Assembly (NCBI GenBank): GCA_027600665.1
Contig: JADGJL010000600.1
Location: 1 to 17,424 of the forward strand
Reading direction: 5' to 3'
Length of the DNA: 17,424 nt
Source of the DNA: Irineochytrium annulatum
Lineage: Eukaryota > Chytridiomycota > Chytridiomycetes > Chytridiales > Chytridiaceae
The notes under the pieces are model-generated. The model did not search any database. It was not told the origin of the DNA and saw only the letters and a list, made by a program, of their open reading frames with translations. Positions 1-7,800 of the stretch are shown piece by piece; position 1 is the first letter of the stretch; every line of letters begins with the position of its first letter. Both the position numbers and the translations under genes were made by a program.

Positions 1-765
1 GGACGGTGGTAGGGAGGGGGAAGGCGGTGCCGTTGATGGTGGTCATGGAGGTGACCTGTTGACGAAAGGTCAATAAATTGTGATTAACAACGATTTAACG
101 TATAGACGCGTTTGTTTTTTTTTTTTAATAAGGTGCTAAAGGCTTACCCCAAAGCCGGTACTGGAGACTTTCGTCACCACCTTCGTTGTCGCGATACCGT
201 CCGATCCCGTCGTGATCACGTCCGAAATGCTCGGCTGCGGCTGCGTCGACCCGGACCCTCCCGCGCCGGAACCTCCCCCAGCAGGCAGGTTCGATGACGC
301 GCCGCCGTCGCCTGTCGGGCTCACGGGCGGGATGGAGGGCGAAGGTGAGCCGGATGGTTGCGGGTTTGGCGTGGGCGTCGGTGCGGGCGTCGGGGTGGGA
401 GTGGGAGTCGGTGTCGGCGCGATGACGGCCGAGACTTGGAGGATTAAGGGCATCTTGTCGTTGACGCCGTCGTTGTTGTTGTACTGGAACCCGCACCAGT
501 TCGCGGAAAACGTCGGGCATCTATTGCAGCCGCCGTCGCCGTTGACCGGGTTGTAGCCGGCGTCGATGCCCGACTGGTCAACGCAGAAGCATTTCACCGT
601 TGCAGGGGCGGGAGAAGCCTGAACGTAGATGCCGAAAGCTGGGTGGCCGAGGCAAGCATTGTTGCAGTCCGGCGAGTTAATAGAGGTCCCCTGAGGTTTA
701 TCGAAGGCTTCGACAGTGACCGCTCCGACGTTGAACTGGCAGCAGGCGCCGGGACCGCAGCCCAT
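1..765 (-). CDS. Cysteine-rich, WSC-like surface/secreted protein with Pro/Thr stem (partial)
   Basis: Two coding pieces are visible on the minus strand. One runs from 765 down to 148; the other from 55 down to the window edge. They join in phase 0 across an intron at 56..147 (GTAAGC donor, CAACAG acceptor). The first ~100 residues hold ten cysteines spaced as pairs (DCNNAC, KCFC, GCNRC, then WC), which recalls WSC-type carbohydrate-binding domains of fungal wall proteins. That family call is tentative. A Pro/Thr run follows, then a Gly/Ser-rich stretch and a Thr-rich segment, as expected of an O-glycosylated stem. The first ATG at 765 is followed by no signal peptide, and an AG lies just upstream at 768-769, so the true start and secretion signal are probably in an upstream exon that I could not locate. 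The 3' end lies beyond the left edge. Confidence 0.6.
367..420 (-). repeat. Short tandem Pro-Thr repeat inside the cysteine-rich protein gene
   Basis: Imperfect 6-base units (GTCGGT / GTGGGA types on the plus strand) encode alternating Pro-Thr and Pro-Ala pairs on the minus strand. The tract forms the stem between the cysteine-rich domain and the Ser/Gly-rich part. Such tracts commonly vary in length by slippage and carry O-mannose in fungal wall proteins; the glycosylation is inferred. Confidence 0.75.
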
Positions 766-1686
766 TGCTCGAGACGAGGTTCAGAGATTCAATATAATAT
801 GGCGACCAGGGCCTAGGGTTCGACGCGGCGGTTCGGAGACGTCGGCGAACAGGAAGTGAGGGGGCGTGAGGTCCTCCAAGTGGACTGACGGTCGTGTGGG
901 CGGTGCGGCGTCAGTGCTGAATGCGGGGTTGGTGGGTAGACCGTCTTGTGGGGAGGCCGGGCTGCCGAGAAGGGCTCACGCGAGGGTCGCGGTCAAGGAG
1001 AAAGGGGACGCGTGGGAAGAAAACGCCAACCCTTTACCCCGAAACACAGGCTGCAAGACGGTTAGGAACCTGCAAAAACTCCGCGTGAGCGAAAAATGAA
1101 ATCGGCCGGGCTTTCGTGTGTTCACATCATGCGAGAGCAAAAGACGATCTGATGAAGATGTCATGCAAGGATCGAAGGATCGAATCTATTCAAACGAAGA
1201 CTTATTTTATGCTACAATCCATATCGTCAATAGCTATCACCTTATTAATATTCCGTTATTAAACGCCATTTTGGCATGCCTTGGCGGATTTCTCGCCCAA
1301 CCTAAGGTGACGAGGTCCGTCTCCTCCATCTTTATCCATGTCGCCAACCTCTGCCCTGACGGCTCGATGATCTGTGCACGGTCTCTCCACTGAAAGGCGG
1401 GCGATGATCGTACAAGATATTAGTAATGGGATCCTAATGATCATTCAAAGGTGAAAATACCCCATGGCAACTTACTGCCCCTGATAACTTTTGCTTCAAT
1501 GCTCGAATGTAATCGTTGTAATAATCTCTCCAGGCAGAAAACTATTGTTCCATTTATTGCGGCTTTTACGGCCCACTGCAAAAACGCGTTCGGCTATTCT
1601 ATAGCTGTGGCGCCACTGGCCTGAAAGACGCATCCCAATCACCGACGCCGCCGTCGGTCCCGCAGGGACTTCATGTCCTAAGAGCT
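766..1686. other. Intergenic region, no convincing gene
   Basis: This stretch lies between the visible 5' part of the cysteine-rich protein gene and the 3' end of the P2X gene. Short open frames occur (for example 976..1164 minus) but show no recognisable family, signal peptide or conserved motif. It should contain the missing first exon and promoter of the left gene. The part from about 1400 to 1686 should include the 3' UTR of the P2X gene. No tRNA or other RNA gene was seen. Confidence 0.6.
1553..1558 (-). terminator. Possible AATAAA polyadenylation signal of the P2X gene
   Basis: On the minus strand an exact AATAAA hexamer lies about 130 bases downstream of the P2X stop codon (1687-1689), a plausible 3' UTR distance. 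Fungal poly(A) signals are loose, so this is suggestive only. Confidence 0.3.
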
Positions 1687-3246
1687 CTACTTCGACGGTA
1701 TCGCAGTAAAGTCCCCACCACTCCCACCATACCGCACATCTCCCATCCCAATGAGCCCCGCCGTCGCGGTGTCGCCGTAAGCTAACGACGACAACGCCCC
1801 CTCCGACGACGCGCTCCCCATCCCCGCGCCTCGCTGCCGCAGCTGTTGACCCATCCCGGCGCGCGCCGCGAACACTGCGTCGGCCTGGTACATCTTATGT
1901 GACTCATACTTAAGCTTTTTGAAGACGAGCCTGTCCTTGACGAAGCGGATCATGAAGAAGTCGACGATGAAGGTCGCGATTGAGATCAAGGCGGAGCCGG
2001 AGACGATGGAGATCAGGAGCGTTGTGAGGCTGAATTGGCCTATTGTGCCCGTCTGGGAGAAGATGATGCGGAGGCCGTGGCGGTCGATGTAGGTGATGGA
2101 GCCGTCCGAGTTGACTAGACATTGCCGTAGTGTTAGAGACGAGGCCGAGAGACGCAAGAAGCTTACATATTTTCTCGGTGATTTTGTACTCGGCATCCTC
2201 AATCGCCGCAGGAATGTACTGGTAAGTGTATTCGTCGGACCTATAGAAGACCGGGTTGTTCTGATACCGAGACGATGATACTAGAGCTCCTCCAGCTTTC
2301 CTTCGCGGCCTGATTTGCGCCGCTCGCCTTCGACACGCCTTCGAGCGAGAGAGAAGAGGTGGTGCAACCAGACGCCGAGAAGAGCTCGCCGACGGTCACG
2401 ACGTCCAGCGGCGTGTTGAACTGCTGCTGCGCGGCTGCGCGGTAACTCGAGTCGAATGTCTTGAAATTGTTCGCCGTCGAACACTGGTACGCAAGGCTCC
2501 CCGTCATGTTAAGCTCCGTCTTTAAAAGGAACGTTGTCGGGGCTAGGAACGCGTGAAACTGCGCCCGGATGGCGTGATCGATCTCGATGGTCATCGACTC
2601 GATGTTGGCGATGAAGTGAAACTTGCTGACCGTCTGAGGGGCGCTGAAAGATGGCGGCATGCATCTAGGCGATGAGGGGGCCGAGTAATCACAGCCTTGT
2701 GGCGGTGGAGGCGTTGTCGCGTTCCGGATGCGGGTTGTGATGAAGATACTGTCGAGCTCACCCATGTAAGGATAAACTATCTGCTCAGGGGCCAGATACA
2801 GACACCCGTCGTCGTTGCCATAGTAGTTTTGGAAGTTTCTGCTGCAGTAAATGTTGGAGACGAGAACTTCGTTAAAATGTAGAAATACCAATACTCGGGG
2901 ACGTTATTGGTGAAATTTGGGTTAGCTTGGAGCTGCGCCCTTACGGAGCCTGCGACGGGTCGCTAAATTTTGGCATGGGTTATTTAAACAGTATTGATGA
3001 ACACCCCAAACCTCTTTGTCGAGATAACCTCCATTGACGATAATCGTGACCACGAGGTAAGCAACAGCAAAGATCACGACGAGGTAGTAGAACAGTCCCA
3101 GGCGCCAGTCGTTGATCGTCGCAATCTTGACGGTCTGGTAGGCGAGGAACTCATTTGGCCTTGCATCTGGTCAGTTATCCAGTATCAAAACTTGTGCAGA
3201 TGAACTCGTACGATTTTCTCCTCAGATTCGTCAGCGCATTGCCCAT
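1687..3246 (-). CDS. P2X-family ligand-gated cation channel
   Basis: P2X proteins form trimeric cation channels with two membrane helices and a large extracellular or lumenal loop. Exons, reading down the minus strand: 3246..3212 (tentative), 3159..3012, 2962..2889, 2841..2167 (contains a frame break) and 2114..1687. The introns 2963..3011, 2842..2888 and 2115..2166 all join in phase. The N-terminus has the conserved YxTxK motif (YQTVK, 3126..3140), then INDWRLG and the first membrane helix. The loop carries FITTR and several cysteines. HGLRIIFSQTG precedes the second helix, and the tail contains the YxxxK trafficking motif (YESHK, 1894..1908). Length is about 450 residues, in the family range. 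The frame changes between about 2385 and 2250: the frame reading ESWRSSS ends at 2241, while YQNNPVFYRS is read in another. Either a weak intron (2310..2373, GTCTGG donor) or an indel explains this. The first exon relies on a weak AAG acceptor. Family call is strong; the exact model is not. Confidence 0.85.
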
Positions 3247-4891
3247 CGAGGATCAGGTGGGGTCGACTTCTTGCGAGTGATGGCCAAGCTTATACCAATT
3301 GAAGACATGAAACAAACATTTAGGAGGCTTGTGCATTGTCGGAGATTGAATTCTTTGTACAATGATCTGCGCTTTTATGTCAGCACGTCGAAGAGTTGCC
3401 CGGGCCGTTCGTGCGAGCGTAAAGTGTTGCAAAATGGTGTGGTCGAAGCCGGCGACCCCGGCGGCCCCCTTTGTGTAAAGGGACATCACGGCGCGCGATA
3501 TTTGTTGTTTCCAAGGCGGCTGACGGGGTCTCCCCTTCATGCCAAGGTAAAGCGCCTTCGTCGAGTCGAGTGTTACGACGTAGCGACACAACCGCATCCT
3601 CGCCCTTCAGTGACATAGCAACATGGCCTCCTGGCCGAAAAGGAATTCAATTAAAAACATCAATCAATCCACGCAATCGGATCATCTAATTATCGAATTT
3701 GGGGTGGTGGGCATTTGTAGTGGAGAAAAACGCTAGCCGTTGCAGTCCAAAGGCTGGCCGCCTGGTGCAATTAGACCGTCAAACAAGGCATGCATGGGAG
3801 AGCATCGCCGATATCAACTTCAAGATCGAGATGCATCGCCAGCTGGCTAGCAGGCCCCAAAATTTCCGCCAGATAGGGATAGCGGCCTGCCTGTTTTGCT
3901 AATTAACGTTTCTCGCCTAGAATTCGACCAGCTTTTAATTTGTGATATTGGCAAATGCCTCCAAGGACAGTTACGCGGATGGGCCGCCCATTCATAGTGT
4001 GTTTCGATCGCCAGATCTTGCAGCGGGAACTCGCACGCCAAACCTCGAGTAGTCTGCCAATAGTGTCTGCTTTCATCGTGAAGATGCCGAGTAGACCAGC
4101 GACGCGTTACGAACAAGTGAGCCTGCGCCACGCCAGAATCAAGTTCTTAGCGCGAAAGACCACTTGCCGCAGGCTAGCTGAAGATCCGCGAACCATGTAG
4201 CCCACCCGCGTAAGCGCGTCTGCGTCTAACTTAACCTAATGTTTCTAAACCCGCAACGCAAGCGGCCGTCGCTCGCGACTTCATCACAATTCCAACCCTC
4301 GCGCGAGCCCGCGGCGAAACCTTCAGACCTACGACCCTCAACTTAGCTAACGTCTCCTTGCTCTCCTCCTCCAACAAATTCACTGAGCCAACGTTATGCC
4401 CTCGTACCTTCAATTGAAAGTGAGTGCCACAGATCGACCGAGAAGACCCATCATGGCCTGCCCACGTCCACGAGACGTTAACCTGTGCTTCCACCGGAAC
4501 CGGCGCCAGCTGCGTTACTATTGCGAGATGCGACCAGAAGCGAAGCACGTTAGCAAAGAACCGGCGTTCACATGCGGGGCTGACAGGTCGCCGGACAACG
4601 TTACGCGTGCGGAAATGTCGGCAAGAGGTACCGAGGCGAGGGTGTGTGCAGGTCATGACCACGTAACGATGGCCCCCATTCAGGTCATCTTGTTAGCTAG
4701 CTCCACAGTTATATTAAATTACATAATGATGTCATCCAACTTACCGTTAAGCTCTCGGATGCTTTTTCGCTCCATCCTCCTCCTGCCTCCACAGTTGCTT
4801 CCATGTCAGACCGCGTCAATTGATTTTTGGAGATCGCATCATCAACGCGCCCCCTCTACACTCCCGCCTCCTCGTCGACGCCTCTCCAAGG
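3247..4891. other. Divergent intergenic region between the P2X and phosphorylase-kinase genes
   Basis: About 1.6 kb separates two genes transcribed away from each other, so both promoters should lie here. Open frames exist on both strands (for example 4231..4662 minus and 4396..4941 plus), but they overlap one another, use unrelated residue composition and match no family I know. A perfect 10-base palindrome, GGTCATGACC, sits at 4652..4661. An AT-rich patch at 4709..4734 is the best core-promoter candidate for the plus-strand gene. An untranslated first exon cannot be excluded. Confidence 0.6.
4709..4734 (+). promoter_or_regulatory. AT-rich, TATA-like patch followed by a CRE-like octamer
   Basis: The run TTATATTAAATT is the most AT-rich short stretch near the phosphorylase-kinase gene and lies about 165 bases upstream of its proposed ATG. 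It is followed by TGATGTCA at 4727..4734, one base from the CREB/ATF octamer TGACGTCA. A chance match is quite possible; the note is positional. Confidence 0.25.
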
Positions 4892-7800
4892 ATGCCGACC
4901 ACACGGCATGTGAAGGACCGCCTCGACGTGTTCTTCAATGAGGTTTCCTCGATTATCCTGTCCAGACAGAACCCGGCGACGGGCTTGGTCAGTGTTCCGC
5001 CGACCCCGTTATCGATGAAGTCATCTTTCCCCGCATCCCTTCTGCATTGGACTCTGTGAAGCCTAAACACTCGCTAGGACCTTGTCCGCGTTCGCGATAT
5101 CGGCTCGAAGAGCGATTTGTGGATGCGGGCGGACTGTGGGGGAATCGGAACAATTGGACTGAACAGTTCGTTCTTCGTTTAGATCCCTGCCTCCGTTGCA
5201 ATTACTACTCACGGTGACTACCGGGATGCCTGGGTTCGGTTCGTATACGGGAGTGGCTGGGTTATTGGCAGAATCGCGTTCGATATACTGACTCGGAGCC
5301 CAGCGACAACGTGTACTCAATCATGGCTGTCTGGGCGCTAGCTCTGGCATACAGGCGGATAGACGATGACGGAGGACGAGCATGTAATTTGAGCCTATTC
5401 GTTTTCGGGTCACTTAAGGGTTTAAATAAGATGAGTTGGAACATGCAACCGTCAAGTGCATGCGGGGTTTGCTGTTCTGCATGATGCGTCAGGCGCATAA
5501 GGTGGAACTGTTCAAGAGCACCCAATACGTTGAGCACGCTCTTCATGCAAAGTGAGTGAATTTTGCCCGGTCGTGTTTTAACAGACAATTTCAGATACAA
5601 CACCGCAACTGGCGACACTGTCGTCGGCGATCGCGAGTGGGGCCATCTTCAGATCGATGCCACGAGTCTGTTTCTCTTGCAGTTGGCGCAGATGACCGCC
5701 TCTGGCACTCGCATTATCTTTACTATGGATGAGGTCAACTTTGTCCAGAACCTTGTATTCTACATCGAACGTAGGCGACTGAAAAGGTTTCATTTCTAAA
5801 CCTGCGTAGGGGCGTACCGAACTCCTGATTACGGTATTTGGGAGCGTGGAGACAAGATTAACCACGGCCAACCGGAATTGAATTCGTCGAGTATCGGCAT
5901 GGCGGTCGCGGCGTTGCAGGCCGTGAACGGATTGAATTTGTTTGGTTCCAGGGGCGGTGCATCGTCCGTCATTCACGTGCTTCCCGATGAGATTACCCGG
6001 AACTACACGACTCTTCATTCTGCGTTGCCGAGAGAATCGAATTCGAAGGAGGTCGACGCTGCTGTTCTTTCTGTCATTTCTTATCCAGCGTTCGCTGTCG
6101 GAGATTCGAGGATTGTGAGCAAAACTCGGAATGAAATTGTAAAGAAGCTTGGAGGGCGTTTCGGATTTAAGCGATTCTTGCGTGATGGGCATCAGACCGT
6201 GTTAGAGGATACGAGCAGGTGAGGAGACCCTGGATAATTTTAGGTTTGCGTGCTGACTCCTGATTAGGCTGCACTACGACCCTCATGAGCTCAAGATCTT
6301 CAGCGATATAGAGTGCGAGTGGCCTTTGTTCTTTACCTACATGGTTTTGGACGGGTTCTTCCGTGACGACAAGCAGCAAATCGAGGACTACCGCCGACTC
6401 CTTGAGCCTTTGCTTGTCGATTCATCCTTATTAGCGAAGTTTCACGAAGCTGAGCATCATGCACCCCCACCCCCACCGCAAACTCGCTCGTCGCTAGATC
6501 GTCACGGTCCGCGCTCGAGCATCCACGGTCGCCGACCTTCTGCAAAGCGTTCGGCTTCCCGACCGCCGGCCGGAACCAAGCTCGTTCCGGAGCTGTATAT
6601 CGTCCCGCGTGATCGCGTCGCTGACGAGAAAGCGGAACCTGGATCAGTTCAAAGGGTTCCGAACGAGAACATTCCCCTGGTGTGGGCTCAATCCCTGCAT
6701 ATAATTGGATCGCTCCTACACGACGACCTTTTGAGTCCCGGCGAATTGGATCCGCTCGGACGTAGATTCTTACCCTACCGACCGAAACTTGGCACCGAAG
6801 TGGTCGTTCAGGTCGTGTTGCTGGCCGAGAACGCCGACCTTCAGGCAAAGTTGGCGACGTTCGGTCTCGAGACGCAGACGATGGAGGCCTGCTCTCCCGT
6901 GACGATTAGCCCGCCGTCTGCGTTGCGGGATGCGTATATGTCGCTTGGGGAGAACTCCAAGCTTGTAAGTCGAAAAACGACGTAGGAAGAAGTATTAACA
7001 TGACATAGGGATTAACCGGAAGACCGAAGCGACCGATTGGCACGTTGAGCACTTCGAAGTTGTATCGTTGCCAAGGAAGACTGTACGCTTTTTTGCCCCA
7101 CTTTATGGACAAGGAGGAGTTTTACCTGGTCAGCGACAACAACTACCGTAAGTTAGTGCGTCTAAGGTTTGGACTAAAACTCATTTAGTTGTGAGTTTGT
7201 TTGAGCAGGAGATTGCTTTCGTTAAGAACCACTGGTGGTCGACGGGCAGGCCGACGATGGTTATTATGCTTACTCGAGAAATGTTGGGCGGCATCAAAAC
7301 GCCTTCTTCGAAGACTATTGTCGGTCAATCGGACAACCAACGTTGGCGCTACAACTCGAGCAGCAATAGCAAGCGCAACCTAATGAACTTCATGATGTCG
7401 CTGCGTTCTGGGAACTGCAATGGTGTGCGTGTACGCGTCGGGCGCTTACAGGAGATGGTGAACACGGCTTGCATCGAGTCGCTGGACTTTCTGGTTTCGA
7501 AAGATCATTACGAGGTGGACGAGTGGCACTCGTTGCTTCAAGGCGAGTGGCAGACTCGTGAAGCCGGGAGGAAGCTTCATTTGTCCGAGCAGCAGGCAGC
7601 GAGTGGTTCGGAGAAGCCGCATGGGTCTCAGCCTCGCTCGCGCAGCGTACGGAGACGCTCTTCGGGCGATTTGAACGGCTCGTTAACATCCGCGATCACT
7701 CCATCGAAAAGCCCGCTGAAGAGCCCATACTACACCGAGGACCCACCCCGCTATGACTCCGAGTTCAAGCTTAGGGATCACGTGGAGGAAATGAGCAAGC

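Noticed and set aside
112..127. Poly-T run as a terminator or poly(A) tail of a retrocopy
   Set aside because: It lies inside the intron 56..147 of the left gene, which has good donor and acceptor sites and joins two coding exons in phase.
1180..1200. tRNA-like T-loop (GGATCGAATCT)
   Set aside because: No acceptor stem, D-loop or anticodon arm can be placed around it.
4231..4941. Open frames of 143 and 181 residues in the P2X/phosphorylase-kinase spacer
   Set aside because: They overlap on opposite strands or with each other, have no family motifs, and one runs into the first phosphorylase-kinase exon in the wrong frame.
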